The position numbers were made by a program, and so were the translations under genes. A stretch of DNA of 55,316 bases from Bacteroidia bacterium (GTDB lineage: Bacteria > Bacteroidota > Bacteroidia > J057), in NCBI GenBank assembly GCA_030430575.1, contig JAUIKF010000055.1:1-55316 (forward strand), written 5' to 3'. Position 1 is the first letter of the stretch, and the number at the start of each line of letters is the position of its first letter. Below, one piece after another: positions 1 to 8,883 of the stretch. The notes under the pieces are model-generated. The model had not been told where the DNA came from and did not search any database. It saw nothing but the letters and a program-made list of their open reading frames with translations.

Positions 1-13
1 CACCACGCTAAGT

Positions 14-117
14 TAGTACGACTTTATGAGCTTTGCACCTAGCACGACTTAATGAGCCTCAACCTTAGCACGACTTAGTGAGCCTTTTGCCTAGCACGAC
101 TTAGTGAGCCTTGACAA
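14..117. repeat. Tandem 26-bp repeat, four copies
   Basis: Four head-to-tail copies with a 26-bp period begin at about 14, 40, 66 and 92. The shared core is TAGCACGACTTAGTGAGCC, with a few substitutions in the first two copies. The last 5-7 bases of each unit vary. The array touches the left edge of the window, so its full length is unknown. There are no spacers of CRISPR type. Confidence 0.8.
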
Positions 118-135
118 CCCTGAACCCCTAAACAT

Positions 136-163
136 AAAAAAACCTCACCCTGTTTAGGTGAGG
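136..163 (-). terminator. Intrinsic terminator downstream of tRNA-Leu
   Basis: A perfect 7-bp stem (CCTCACC at 143-149, GGTGAGG at 157-163) is followed, reading the minus strand, by seven T residues (136-142). It lies six bases past the 3' end of the minus-strand tRNA and should end its transcript. Confidence 0.8.
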
Positions 164-168
164 CATAG

Positions 169-253
169 TGCGGATGAGAGGACTCGAACCTCCACGGGAT
201 TATCTCCCACTAGAACCTGAATCTAGCGCGTCTACCAATTCCGCCACATCCGC
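169..253 (-). tRNA. tRNA-Leu (anticodon CAG)
   Basis: The minus strand folds as an 85-nt class II tRNA. The acceptor stem is GCGGATG (253-247) paired with 170-176, with discriminator A. The anticodon stem CUAGA/UCUAG closes the loop UUCAGGU, giving anticodon CAG. A long variable arm and the T-loop GGTTCGAGTCC are present. CCA is not encoded. A -7-like element (TATCTTTG on the minus strand, 285-292) lies about 30 bases upstream, but no convincing -33 TTG was found. Confidence 0.95.
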
Positions 254-337
254 TGAGAAGGCTGAAACGGGATTTTTGCGGCCTCAAAGATAGAAATATT
301 TTTTTATTCGATACATTAATTCCCCAATTTTATACCT

Positions 338-919
338 ATGACTTTTCCCACTTTTTTCCGTCCAATCATTTGCTTGTGGTTTGGGTTGTGCCTGTTGTCA
401 ACGACGATTTTTGCGCAGAAAAATCTCGCCCTAGAGAATGTCAATAAATTTAAGCGGATTATTTACCAACCTGGGGAACCGATTCGTTTTCAGGTAGTGG
501 GCGACAAGAAGAAGTATGAGGGGCGGATCGAATCTGTGAATGACTCTATGATGGTCATTGTGAAGTCTATCGTGATGGAGAATGAAGGAGATGCTTCTAA
601 CCGCGTCCACCGCGATTACATTCGCTTGCAGGACATACGAGCAGTATATAAACGGCCGCAGGGTTCGTATGGGGAGTTTTTCTATGGGATGATGGCAGGC
701 GGTCTGACAGGGGCAGGATTGATGTTTGTGGTAATAGGGCCAATAGATGCAGGGATAGCTGGTGCGGATCCAATCAACACGAACTTTTTTATAGGCGCAG
801 GCATGTTAATTACAGGCGTTATTATGGGCATATTCAAAAAGCGCAAGCACCGCGTAGGCCGCAAGTGGCTCGTCAAACCGATGAATCCGCTGTTGCTACC
901 GCCAGAGGTGGACGAATGA
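338..919 (+). CDS. Hypothetical secreted/membrane protein
   Basis: 193 residues. It starts with a hydrophobic signal segment ending near residue 26 (FAQ-KN). Residues 30-110 form a soluble, beta-rich-looking domain. Two glycine-rich hydrophobic stretches follow at about 113-137 and 147-168, then a basic tail (KKRKHRVGRKW). This matches a common Bacteroidota pattern of a small envelope protein of unknown role with a paired-helix glycine hairpin. No catalytic motif was recognised. It stands alone, divergent from the tRNA and upstream of a dispersed repeat. The ATG at 338 is directly followed by the signal sequence, which supports the start. Confidence 0.75.
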   Translation: MTFPTFFRPIICLWFGLCLLSTTIFAQKNLALENVNKFKRIIYQPGEPIRFQVVGDKKKYEGRIESVNDSMMVIVKSIVMENEGDASNRVHRDYIRLQDIRAVYKRPQGSYGEFFYGMMAGGLTGAGLMFVVIGPIDAGIAGADPINTNFFIGAGMLITGVIMGIFKKRKHRVGRKWLVKPMNPLLLPPEVDE

Positions 920-962
920 ACGGCTGATTGTTTGAGTGTCTGAGTGTGGGCCTTGGAAGTAA

Positions 963-1132
963 GTGCGGCTGGGGTGAACGGCGTAGCCCTCATGAATACC
1001 TTTAAAAACAGGCAGATCATGAATAACCGAGCGTGCGCGGCCTGCCCTGAGCTTGCCGAAGGGACGGATTGCAGCGTAGGCCTTGGTTGGCTCGCTTCGA
1101 TTTTTTGGTTACTTTTTTCTAAAAAAAGTAAC
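963..1132. repeat. Dispersed intergenic repeat, copy 1
   Basis: About 170 bp shared with 32903-33049 in the same orientation. The shared blocks are the left part (GTGCGGCTGGGGTGAACGGC...), the GGCCTTGGTTGGC segment, and the terminal hairpin GGTTACTTTTTT/AAAAAAAGTAAC. This copy carries an extra roughly 20-bp near-palindrome, CCCTGAGCTTGCCGAAGGG (about 1044-1062), that the other copy lacks. It fills the gap between two plus-strand genes. Confidence 0.8.
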
Positions 1133-1151
1133 ATAACAAAACCAACACAAC

Positions 1152-2903
1152 ATGAAAAAAAACGCCATTACCTTACTCGTAAGCCTGATTTTATCCATTC
1201 CCCTCACCGCTCAGAAAGCCCCCGACGACCCCTGCGTACGCGAGCTCATGGGGCACTATATCGACTATATCAATGACAACATCTACGCGATAGGCATCTA
1301 TCACGAGCAGCTCGAACTGGCGAACCGCAAACTCAATGAATATTACGAGGCGAGTCCCTTGGAACGGCAGCGCATGGTGCTTTCCATCACCTTTCAGGAG
1401 ATCCGTACGAATCGGCGGGCCTTTGAGGCCATGTTGCCCACGCAACGCTATGCTGTGATCAAAAGCAAGGAAGGGTGTATTCCTGAAAAATACCGTGCAG
1501 ACCTGCAAAAGTACACGGATCAGATGAAGGATATCGTAGATGAGCTGGCGAAGATTCTGGGGAATTTGGAACAATATGCAGGACTGGCAAATTATCGACA
1601 GGAACCCAAACTCAAAACTGCTTATAAATGGCTCTCACGGGCCTACGTCCTCTACCACGACCTCTCTGTCATCAAAGATGCTATGTATTATGAGCTGAAC
1701 AAGCTCTACCGCGAACAACAAAACATTGACCCAGAAAATCCCTATGCGCGCAGCACACGGGCACTCATGTCCATCATCGTACCAGCACGAGCGGTGCTCA
1801 AAGCGCTCAAGACCGACAATGCCCGCCAAGTCGCCAATAATGCCAACCGCCTCAAAATGGCGATTGATCGAGTTGAATTGCAGCAGGCCGCAAACCTCAA
1901 GGGCGCTAAAGTCATCAGTTCTGACCCAATGAGTCATCCAGATAGGCTATATGCCTATGTGGTCGGCGTAGCCAAAGACTTTTATGCAGCATCACAGGAA
2001 TTTGGGGGAACTACCAGTTTTCCTACCGAATATGAGCAGTATGGCAAAGGGTACTATTTTTACAATAACCGCGTCCTTTCCCACTACAACCGCCTGGGTG
2101 ACGGCATGATCTACCGTTACAATCGCATGGTGGCTGTGGCAGATGTCACTTTGTTGAAAATGGTCGAAGAACCCACCTGGTTTAAGGTCATTTCCCCGAA
2201 ACCCCAACGTACAGATCCCGAACCGGAAGCCGTCGCTGAAGCTGATCCTGAACCCATTGATACAACGGAAATTGCCACAGCGGATGCGTCGCCAGACGAA
2301 CCACCTGCCCCAGAAATCAAGCCTGAAGAGCCGCTCCCAACCCTGGAAGGCGCTGCGCCCAATAACCTCGTTTTCCTGCTGGATGTCTCCTCCTCGATGG
2401 AAGATCCTGATAAATTGCCTTTATTGAAGCAATCGTTTAAATACTTGCTGGGGCTGATGCGCCCTCAGGACCGCGTCGCCATCGTGACCTATTCGGGAAA
2501 TGCGCGAGTGGTCCTGCCATCCACTTCTTCGTCTGAAAAAAATCGCATCATCCAAGCCATCGATGGACTGACCTCAGAAGGCAAGTCAGATGCATTAGAA
2601 GGCGTCATTTTGGCTTATCGGGTAGCGGGCAAAAACTTCATAGAAGAAGGGAATAACCGCATTATCCTCGCTTCAGATGGGTATTTCCGCATTCCCGATG
2701 CCTTGCCTCGATTGGTGAAAGACAAGACCAATCAAGACATTCTGATGTCCGTTTTCTTCTTCGGAGAAGAAGAGGCAAGGATTACGGATCGCCTTACCCG
2801 CCTAGCTGACCTGGGACAAGGCAATTTTAAACATATCCGCACGGACAATGCGACTCGATTGCTGATCGAGGAGGCGAAGGCGGTTCAGCAGAGAGGGGAT
2901 TGA
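1152..2903 (+). CDS. Secreted protein with C-terminal VWA domain
   Basis: 583 residues. Residues 1-20 are a signal peptide (ending LTAQ-KAP). Residues 25-345 are helical and contain no known motif I can name. A Pro/Glu/Ala-rich linker (about 350-395) leads into a von Willebrand A domain (about 403-580). That domain has a clear MIDAS motif, DVSSS (DxSxS), and later ASDGY. Such exported VWA proteins bind ligands through a metal ion, usually in envelope or adhesion roles. The partner is unknown. It is convergent with the symporter gene and separated from it by a long imperfect palindrome. No MoxR gene is adjacent, so a link to the MoxR system at 11-19 kb is not supported. Confidence 0.85.
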   Translation: MKKNAITLLVSLILSIPLTAQKAPDDPCVRELMGHYIDYINDNIYAIGIYHEQLELANRKLNEYYEASPLERQRMVLSITFQEIRTNRRAFEAMLPTQRYAVIKSKEGCIPEKYRADLQKYTDQMKDIVDELAKILGNLEQYAGLANYRQEPKLKTAYKWLSRAYVLYHDLSVIKDAMYYELNKLYREQQNIDPENPYARSTRALMSIIVPARAVLKALKTDNARQVANNANRLKMAIDRVELQQAANLKGAKVISSDPMSHPDRLYAYVVGVAKDFYAASQEFGGTTSFPTEYEQYGKGYYFYNNRVLSHYNRLGDGMIYRYNRMVAVADVTLLKMVEEPTWFKVISPKPQRTDPEPEAVAEADPEPIDTTEIATADASPDEPPAPEIKPEEPLPTLEGAAPNNLVFLLDVSSSMEDPDKLPLLKQSFKYLLGLMRPQDRVAIVTYSGNARVVLPSTSSSEKNRIIQAIDGLTSEGKSDALEGVILAYRVAGKNFIEEGNNRIILASDGYFRIPDALPRLVKDKTNQDILMSVFFFGEEEARITDRLTRLADLGQGNFKHIRTDNATRLLIEEAKAVQQRGD

Positions 2904-2904
2904 G

Positions 2905-3010
2905 GAAATTCAAATTCAAGCGCAAATTCAAGTTCAAGTACAAGTACAAGTACAAAAAAGAGCGCTTTTACTTGAGGTTGAGCTTGAATTTGAGTTTGAA
3001 CTTTTCCTAA
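2905..3010. repeat. Imperfect palindrome of CAAGTA/TTCAAG hexamers
   Basis: The left arm (about 2905-2953) is built of TTCAAG/CAAGTA units, including three exact CAAGTA copies. The right arm (about 2970-3006) is its imperfect reverse complement (ACTTGAGGTTGAGCTTGAATTTGAG). It lies between the stops of two convergent genes, and its transcript would form a long hairpin on either strand, so a bidirectional termination role is possible. Confidence 0.6.
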
Positions 3011-3014
3011 CTCC

Positions 3015-4322
3015 TTACCCAGGAATCATGTCCTTATCCAATTGAATATTGATCTCCTCTCCTTCGGACTTGGCCATAACGGCGGTGAGCGTAAGGTCAC
3101 CTGTCAGGTTGACGATGGTACGGCACATGTCGAGGATTCGGTCGAGTCCAAATATCAGGGCAATGCCCGTTTCTGGAACGCCTAAGGTGCTCAGGACAAG
3201 TGCGAGGGTAATCATCCCTGCCCCCGGCACACCTGCGGCACCGACGGAGGCCAGGGTGGCTGTGAGGATAATGGTCATTTGCGCAGAGAATGATAAGTCT
3301 ATTCCAAATACCTGGGCGATAAAAATGGCGGCTATCGCTTGGTAGAGGGCCGTTCCGTCCATATTGATGGTAGCACCAAGGGGAAGAATGAAACTACTGA
3401 CTTCTTTAGAAACGCCCAGATTTTTCTCCGAAACATTCATACTCAACGGCAAGGTCGCACTACTAGAACTCGTGCTAAATCCAAAGATGAGGGCCTCTTT
3501 GATGGCCTGCATAAAGAGCAGCGGATTCTTTTTCAGGTAGAAAATAATGAAGCTAAAGTGGGTAATCACTATGTGTAGGACTAACCCAATAAATACGATA
3601 CTGGCGTATTTGATCAATAGCATCAAGACATCTAGCCCCAGGGTCGCCACGACATCGACCATCAAGGCAAATACGCCGTAGGGCGCTGCCTCCATGGCCA
3701 GGGTGACCATTTTGATGACGGCATCATTGAGGCCATCAAACATTTGTATTAACGGTGCTGCCTTCTCTGCTGGGATCAGGGTGATACAAATCCCTAAGAA
3801 AAGAGAGAAAAATATGACCCCTAGCATATCTCCTGTGGCAAGTGATTTAAAGGGATTTTCAGGGACCATATTCACGAAGAGCGCAAATATCTTATCGACT
3901 TCGCTCTGCTCCTTCATCTTTTTGGTATTCTCCTCATTGGCTTTAGCCTTCTCCGCTACTTTCCCTTGATACTGTTCAATAAGTGCTTCTGTCTTCTCTT
4001 GAGGGAGTCCTAGCCCTGGATTACCAATATTGGCAATGCCAATCCCCAGCAAGGCGGCCATTGCTGTGGTAAACATAAAAAAGCCAAAGGCTTTTAATCC
4101 CATTTTCCCTACTTTCTGAATATCCCCAAGGCTTGCCGCACCCAATACCAGACTTACCAGCACCAAGGGCACAACCAGCATTTTGACCAAGCGAATAAAA
4201 ATTTCCCCAATAGGCTTAATAAAGTCAAGGTAAATTGCATCAGTTGAACCAAATTGGTTGACGAGGAAGCCGACAATAATGCCCGCCACCATGCCGATCA
4301 GGATTTTGGTATAGAGTTTCAT
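3015..4322 (-). CDS. Dicarboxylate/amino acid:cation symporter (SDF/DAACS family)
   Basis: 435 residues, normal for the sodium/proton:dicarboxylate (glutamate/aspartate) symporter family. These are inner-membrane elevator transporters. Family hallmarks are the serine-rich re-entrant loop STSSSSATLP, the NMDGTALY motif, the second hairpin ASVGAAGVPGAGM, and the substrate-binding helix LDRILDMCRTIVNLTGD, whose Asp/Arg/Asn residues contact substrate and ions. A charged loop (about residues 110-145, KAKANEENTKKMKEQSE) between TM3 and TM4 is typical. Substrate (glutamate, aspartate, C4-dicarboxylate or small neutral amino acid) and the coupled ion cannot be set from sequence alone. It is monocistronic, with a plausible promoter directly upstream. 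Confidence 0.92.
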   Translation of the reverse strand: MKLYTKILIGMVAGIIVGFLVNQFGSTDAIYLDFIKPIGEIFIRLVKMLVVPLVLVSLVLGAASLGDIQKVGKMGLKAFGFFMFTTAMAALLGIGIANIGNPGLGLPQEKTEALIEQYQGKVAEKAKANEENTKKMKEQSEVDKIFALFVNMVPENPFKSLATGDMLGVIFFSLFLGICITLIPAEKAAPLIQMFDGLNDAVIKMVTLAMEAAPYGVFALMVDVVATLGLDVLMLLIKYASIVFIGLVLHIVITHFSFIIFYLKKNPLLFMQAIKEALIFGFSTSSSSATLPLSMNVSEKNLGVSKEVSSFILPLGATINMDGTALYQAIAAIFIAQVFGIDLSFSAQMTIILTATLASVGAAGVPGAGMITLALVLSTLGVPETGIALIFGLDRILDMCRTIVNLTGDLTLTAVMAKSEGEEINIQLDKDMIPG

Positions 4323-4342
4323 AGGTAGAGATTGTGATTAGA

Positions 4343-4370
4343 AAAATGTACGATTTGGACGAATGTACAA
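4343..4370 (-). promoter_or_regulatory. Possible promoter of the symporter gene
   Basis: On the minus strand, TTG (4370-4368) is followed after 17 bases by TACATTTT (4350-4343). This is a near match to the Bacteroidota consensus TTG-N(17-23)-TAnnTTTG, with the last G replaced by T. It lies about 20 bases upstream of the start codon. Confidence 0.4.
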
Positions 4371-4383
4371 AATTTTATGAGAA

Positions 4384-4416
4384 AGACCCCGTAGGTTTCT
4401 AAAACCTACGGGGTCT
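4384..4416 (-). terminator. Terminator hairpin downstream of purL
   Basis: A perfect 15-bp stem (AGACCCCGTAGGTTT at 4384-4398 with its complement at 4402-4416) and a 3-nt loop lie just past the purL stop codon. On the minus strand it is followed by TTTCTC, a weak T-tract. Confidence 0.75.
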
Positions 4417-4443
4417 CTTATATGCACATGAATCTCGTGACAA

Positions 4444-6660
4444 TCAGCTCAAATGTTTCGCTAACGCATTGTCATACAGCTCTTTATAATCTTGAACATC
4501 ACCAATGTCTTCGCCATCTATAGCAAGCCAGTCGCCCGTAACAGTACCCAAGGTCAGGCAAGGCATCTTGTATTTATAGGCGATGGCAGCCACGTCATCG
4601 GACTGCTCTTCGGCGCAGGTGATCACGATCCGTCCGCCGCTTTCTCCATAGAGGAATGCGTCGATCCGCATTTCCAAGATGGTCTCTACATCACAGCCCA
4701 ACCCTCTGGGGAAGCCACATTCCAATAAGGTGACTGCGAGTCCGCCTTCAGATACATCATGTGCAGACTTGATGCATTTGGCCTCGATCATTTCCAAAAG
4801 GCAGGTATGCAGCACCTTTTCTGCTGTTAGGTTGAGGTAAGGCGCAGGACTGTGCTTGACGTTGTGGTAATGATGTACATACTCCGATGAACCAATGTCT
4901 TCGACCAGTTCGCCTAATAAGAAGATGACGTCTCCTTCGTCCTTGAAGTCCATGGTCATACGTCCTTTGGTCGCTTCTTCAATGACGCCCACCATGCCGA
5001 TGGTCGGTGTGGGGTAGACAGGTCCTGTTTCTGACTGATTATAGAAACTCACATTTCCGCCTGTCACTGGCGTCCCAAAGGCCTCACAGGCCGTCTTCAT
5101 GCCTTTGATGGCTTGAGCAAATTGCCAGTAAACTTCTGGATTGTAAGGGTTGCCAAAGTTGAGGCAATTGGTGACGCCGAGGGGCGTACCGCCACTGCAG
5201 ACGATGTTGCGAGCAGCTTCTGCGACGGCGAGGGCGCAGCCCTGCTCGGGATCGGCGTAGACGTAGCGCGAGTTGCAGTCAGTAGTCATGACCAAGGCTT
5301 GGTCTCTGCCTTTGATGCGGAGGATCGCCGCGTCAGACGGGGCATTGGTGGACATATTGGCCGTACCAACCATGGAGTCGTATTGCTCCGTCACCCAGTT
5401 TTTAGAAGCCACAGAAGGCAGTTGTAGCAAGGCCGAAATGACTTCGTCGTGGTCTTCTTCTTCTTCGATGTTTTTTATATCAAATTTTGCAATCTCTTTG
5501 AGATATTCGGGCTTCTTTTGCTCCCGCTCATAGACAGGTGCGCCGCCTCCCAGAACCAGTGGTTCTGCGGGGACTTCTGCGATCACTTCTCCTCCCCTGA
5601 AATAGCGCAGCATTCCACCTGCTGTCACCGTTCCGATCTCAGCGCAATTCAGGTCCCATTTATCAAAAATATCCAGTATTTCTTGTTCTCTTCCTTTTTT
5701 CACTACAATCAACATCCGCTCCTGAGACTCAGATAAGAGGATTTCCCAGGATTCCATGTTTTCCTGACGCGTTGGCACTTTATCCAAATCGATATCCATG
5801 CCTGCTTCGCCTTTAGCGGCCATCTCGGAGGTCGAGCAGGTGATACCCGCAGCGCCCATATCTTGAACACCGACCAAGGCACCCGTCGCGATGGCTTCTA
5901 GGGTAGCTTCGAGCAGGAGTTTTTCGGTAAAAGGGTCTCCTACCTGTACAGAAGGCAATTTTGCTTCAGCATCTTCGCCTATATCTTCAGAGGCAAAGGT
6001 GGCCCCGTGGATGCCATCCGTCCCAGTGGCGGAGCCTACAATAAAAATAGGATTACCATCGCCAGTCGCAATAGCGGAAGTCGTTTTCCCGACTTCTGCG
6101 ATCCCCACACTCATGGCATTGACGAGCGGATTGGTATGATAACAAGGATCAAAATAAACTTCTCCTGCGACTGTCGGCACGCCGAAGGCATTGCCATAGT
6201 CACCGATGCCCTTCACGACGCCTTTCAATAGGTGCTGCGTTTTGGCGAGGCTTAGATCGCCAAAACGAAGGGAATTCAACGCAGCGACCGGTCGCGCGCC
6301 CATCGTAAATATGTCTCGATGGATTCCCCCTACTCCTGTAGCAGCCCCTTGATACGGTTCTATCGCCGAAGGGTGATTATGAGATTCTATTTTAAAAGCG
6401 ACAGCCAATCCGTCACCCAGGTCCATCAAACCAGCATTCTCTTCGCCTGCGCCAGCCAGCACACGCGCACCTTCTTTGGGCAAGGTCTTGAGCTGGAGGA
6501 TGGAGTTTTTATAGGAGCAGTGTTCGCTCCACATGACTGAGAAGATGCTCAGTTCAGTGAAATTAGGGGTACGTCCCAAAACCTCTTTGATCTTGTCAAA
6601 TTCTTCGGCGGAGAGGCCAAGTGTTGCAGCAGTTTGGACGGTTATTTCGGGAGAATTCAT
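4444..6660 (-). CDS. purL: Phosphoribosylformylglycinamidine synthase subunit PurL
   Basis: 738 residues, the length of the small (multi-subunit-type) FGAM synthase II. It converts formylglycinamide ribotide to the amidine with ATP and glutamine-derived ammonia, the fourth step of de novo purine synthesis. Signature stretches are SEHCSYKNS near residue 45, [20 protein letters not shown] (about 91-110), [12 protein letters not shown], and the central glycine-rich [10 protein letters not shown]. Two AIRS-type ATP-binding repeats are present. Small PurL normally works with PurQ and PurS, and neither gene is in this window. It is a single gene with its own terminator. Confidence 0.96.
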   Translation of the reverse strand: MNSPEITVQTAATLGLSAEEFDKIKEVLGRTPNFTELSIFSVMWSEHCSYKNSILQLKTLPKEGARVLAGAGEENAGLMDLGDGLAVAFKIESHNHPSAIEPYQGAATGVGGIHRDIFTMGARPVAALNSLRFGDLSLAKTQHLLKGVVKGIGDYGNAFGVPTVAGEVYFDPCYHTNPLVNAMSVGIAEVGKTTSAIATGDGNPIFIVGSATGTDGIHGATFASEDIGEDAEAKLPSVQVGDPFTEKLLLEATLEAIATGALVGVQDMGAAGITCSTSEMAAKGEAGMDIDLDKVPTRQENMESWEILLSESQERMLIVVKKGREQEILDIFDKWDLNCAEIGTVTAGGMLRYFRGGEVIAEVPAEPLVLGGGAPVYEREQKKPEYLKEIAKFDIKNIEEEEDHDEVISALLQLPSVASKNWVTEQYDSMVGTANMSTNAPSDAAILRIKGRDQALVMTTDCNSRYVYADPEQGCALAVAEAARNIVCSGGTPLGVTNCLNFGNPYNPEVYWQFAQAIKGMKTACEAFGTPVTGGNVSFYNQSETGPVYPTPTIGMVGVIEEATKGRMTMDFKDEGDVIFLLGELVEDIGSSEYVHHYHNVKHSPAPYLNLTAEKVLHTCLLEMIEAKCIKSAHDVSEGGLAVTLLECGFPRGLGCDVETILEMRIDAFLYGESGGRIVITCAEEQSDDVAAIAYKYKMPCLTLGTVTGDWLAIDGEDIGDVQDYKELYDNALAKHLS

Positions 6661-6694
6661 GAAGGATTAAGGTCTGTCAGAATATTTATTCGGA

Positions 6695-7210
6695 TTAATA
6701 GGTAATATCACATTTAGGTAAAAGGTACATCAATCGAGCTACATCAGAAGGGGTTATGCGATTATAGGCCACATCTAATCTCCGGAGTTTTCCTAACCCT
6801 CCCACCCAGGCAGGGATATCAACCAATCTATTTCGGCCAACATATAAGACTTCAAGATTGCTAAGAGAATTCAGCTCATTAGGCAAGTAGCGAAGCTTAT
6901 TGCTGAAAAGGCTCAGGAATTGCAAGTTTTTTAATTTGCTAATGTCTCCAGAAATGGACGATAACTTATTCTCTCCCAAATTCAACACTTGTAGGTTAGT
7001 CATTTGGAATACCTCAGCAGGTATTTCCTTTAGCCCTTGACCAATTAAGGACAGTTTATACACTTTTTCAGGGGCCTTCATCGCTTCCGCCATACTGTAA
7101 AACGTAGGTTCTCGATCTAATTCCAAGGAGGATAAAGGGCCCGAGTTTTGGGCTGGGAGCAATGATACAATACTTGTGAGGAAGGTGAGGATGAGTATGG
7201 TTCTTTTCAT
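6695..7210 (-). CDS. Secreted leucine-rich-repeat protein
   Basis: 171 residues from the ATG at 7210. I prefer this start to one 20 codons upstream because it opens directly with a signal peptide (MKRTILILTFLTSIVSLLPA). The mature part has about four leucine-rich repeats of 23 residues (NLQVLNLGENKLSSI, NLQFLSLFSNKLRYLP, NLEVLYVGRNRLVDIP, KLRRLDVAYNRI). LRRs form a protein-binding solenoid. No catalytic domain is attached. It is exported, so it probably acts at the periplasm or surface; its partner is unknown. Confidence 0.8.
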   Translation of the reverse strand: MKRTILILTFLTSIVSLLPAQNSGPLSSLELDREPTFYSMAEAMKAPEKVYKLSLIGQGLKEIPAEVFQMTNLQVLNLGENKLSSISGDISKLKNLQFLSLFSNKLRYLPNELNSLSNLEVLYVGRNRLVDIPAWVGGLGKLRRLDVAYNRITPSDVARLMYLLPKCDITY

Positions 7211-7359
7211 ATATGGAAATTGAATAAGGATAGATGAAAGTAAACGAATTCCTAATGGCCTGAGAATCATTAATCAATAATTTGTCAATCAATCATTCTA
7301 AAAAGGCGTGGCGCCCGCAAATATAGCAAATTAGGGCTTGTCCCCTGTAACATCCGTCC

Positions 7360-7389
7360 TTGAATTCTCTGAATTCATTTTTATGTTTG
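7360..7389 (+). promoter_or_regulatory. Bacteroidota-type promoter (TTG-N19-TATGTTTG)
   Basis: TTG at 7360-7362 and TATGTTTG at 7382-7389, with a spacer of exactly 19 bases, match the primary sigma factor consensus of this phylum. Transcription would start near 7396, just ahead of the PseC-like coding region. This argues that the gene is expressed even though it lacks a standard start codon. Confidence 0.75.
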
Positions 7390-7422
7390 GGAAAAATTGC
7401 AATTGACCATTAACCATTAACC

Positions 7423-8574
7423 ATTATTTCACCTTCTATCCCCTACGGCCGCCAGGCGGTCACGCCAGAAGACATCGAAGCTGTCACCCAGGTCCTCCAG
7501 TCAGACTACCTCACCCAAGGGCCACAGATCGCAGCTTTTGAAACGGCCTTTGCCGAATATATCGGCGTGCCCTACGCAGTCGCCGTCGCCAATGGCACCG
7601 CAGCCTTGCACCTCTGTGCGCTCAGCCTAGGCGTGAAGCCAGGCACCCGTGTTCTCTGCACACCGCTCACTTTCGCGGCTTCTTCAAATTGCGTGCTCTA
7701 CGCAGGTGGCTCGGTAGACTTCGTCGATATCGATCCTGAAACAGGCCTGATGGACCTGAACCAGGTGGAAGACAAGCTGAAAAAAGAGCCATACCAAGGT
7801 ATCATTCCCGTGGACTATACAGGCCACCCAGTAGACTTGGAAGTCTTGCGTGCGTTGGCAGATCGTCATGGATGTTGGATCATCGAAGATGCCTGTCATG
7901 CGCCAGGCGGCTACTTCACGGACAGTCAGGGCCGTCCCCAGCGCTGCGGCAACGGGCAGTTTGCTGATCTGGCGATCTTCTCTTTTCACCCAGTCAAGCA
8001 TATCGCTGCAGCAGAGGGTGGAATGATTACCACAACTGATCCCGCTCACTACGAGCGTCTCAAAATGCTTCGCACCCATGGCATCACCAAAGCGCCTGAG
8101 CACCTCTCTCAACATCCTGGCGGATGGTATTACGAGATGCAAGCCCTTGGCTTCAACTATCGCCTCAGCGAGCTGCATGCCGCACTGGGCCTGTCCCAAC
8201 TACAGCGGGCTGATGTGGGCCTGGCGCGCCGCAGGGCGCTGGCAGCGTCATATGATGCCGCCTTTGAAGGAACGGCCATAAAACGGCCCGCCAAGCCTGC
8301 AGATGGCGGCCATGCCTACCACCTCTATGTCGTGCGAGTCCCAGACCGAAAAGGCTTGTATGACTACCTGCGTGAACACAAAATTTATAGCCAAGTACAT
8401 TATATCCCCGTTCACTACTTGCCTTATTACCAGGAACTTGGGGGATGGAAACCCAGAGATTTCCCTCACACAGAAGCTTTTTACGACCAATGTCTCAGTC
8501 TCCCCATGTATCCCTCTATGACTGAGGATCAACAAGCATTTGTTATCGAAAAGGTATTGGCCTTTGTGCAATAA
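7423..8574 (+). CDS. pseC: DegT/DnrJ/EryC1 aminotransferase, PseC-like
   Basis: PLP-dependent sugar aminotransferase. PseC makes UDP-4-amino-4,6-dideoxy-N-acetyl-beta-L-altrosamine in pseudaminic acid synthesis. The frame reads IPYGRQAVTPEDIEAVTQVL from 7438, which is the normal PseC N-terminus. PLP features are GTAALHL, EDACHAPGG and the Schiff-base lysine in SFHPVKHIAAAEGG. The C-terminal HYIPVHYLPYY is also typical. The frame is open from a stop at 7411-7413 but holds no ATG, GTG or TTG until a GTG at 7567, which would delete about 45 conserved residues. I therefore place the start at the ATT at 7423 (one base from ATG). No other pseudaminic acid genes are nearby, so the substrate is uncertain. 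Confidence 0.75.
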   Translation: MISPSIPYGRQAVTPEDIEAVTQVLQSDYLTQGPQIAAFETAFAEYIGVPYAVAVANGTAALHLCALSLGVKPGTRVLCTPLTFAASSNCVLYAGGSVDFVDIDPETGLMDLNQVEDKLKKEPYQGIIPVDYTGHPVDLEVLRALADRHGCWIIEDACHAPGGYFTDSQGRPQRCGNGQFADLAIFSFHPVKHIAAAEGGMITTTDPAHYERLKMLRTHGITKAPEHLSQHPGGWYYEMQALGFNYRLSELHAALGLSQLQRADVGLARRRALAASYDAAFEGTAIKRPAKPADGGHAYHLYVVRVPDRKGLYDYLREHKIYSQVHYIPVHYLPYYQELGGWKPRDFPHTEAFYDQCLSLPMYPSMTEDQQAFVIEKVLAFVQ

Positions 8575-8883
8575 AAAAGACCACCCCCGAAGGGGCGGCC
8601 CGGCACTCAGTTCCCTTACAACTGAGGATAGAAGGTGATAGAAAGTTTGGGGTTCAGAGTTTAGGGTTAAAGGCTTGAGGGAAGTTCAAAGTGTTAAGCG
8701 CTTGGAGTGATTCAAGGGATGGGTTGGGGGTTTTTGATATTAGGGGGATTGAGGGTTCAGAATAAAAGGGCTTTGAACCTAGAACCTAGAACCTAGAACC
8801 TAAAACTTAGAACTTAGAACTTAGAACATGATTGGGCTTGGGGGTTATTAATAATCGTTTGAACACTTGAACCTAGAACTTTC
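8575..8883. repeat. Intergenic region with 7-bp tandem repeat (GAACCTA)
   Basis: The 309-bp gap between the PseC-like gene and the convergent lipoprotein gene has no coding potential I can support. At about 8776-8826 it holds seven to eight tandem copies of GAACCTA, drifting to GAACTTA. Looser TTGAACC/AGAAC copies lie on both sides (up to about 8880). The same heptamer family fills the spacer at 16707-16866. Confidence 0.75.

Noticed and set aside
14-117. Possible CRISPR array
   Set aside because: The units are directly adjacent with a 26-bp period; there are no spacers of 30 or so unique bases, and no cas genes.
1152-2903. The secreted VWA protein as the vWA partner of the MoxR ATPase at 17 kb
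   Set aside because: It has a signal peptide, so its VWA is exported, and it is 9 kb away. The vWA in the giant protein beside MoxR is the better partner.
7423-8574. A pseudaminic acid biosynthesis cluster
   Set aside because: Only the PseC-like gene is present. No PseB, PseF, PseG, PseH or PseI homologue lies in the window.
8582-8600. Terminator after the PseC-like gene (CCACCCCCGAAGGGGCGG)
   Set aside because: A short hairpin is possible, but it has a mismatch and no T-run follows, so termination is not supported.
8776-8880. Heptamer tandem as CRISPR or phage attachment site
   Set aside because: The units are 7 bp and drift gradually, typical of slippage or a dispersed simple repeat. No integrase is adjacent.
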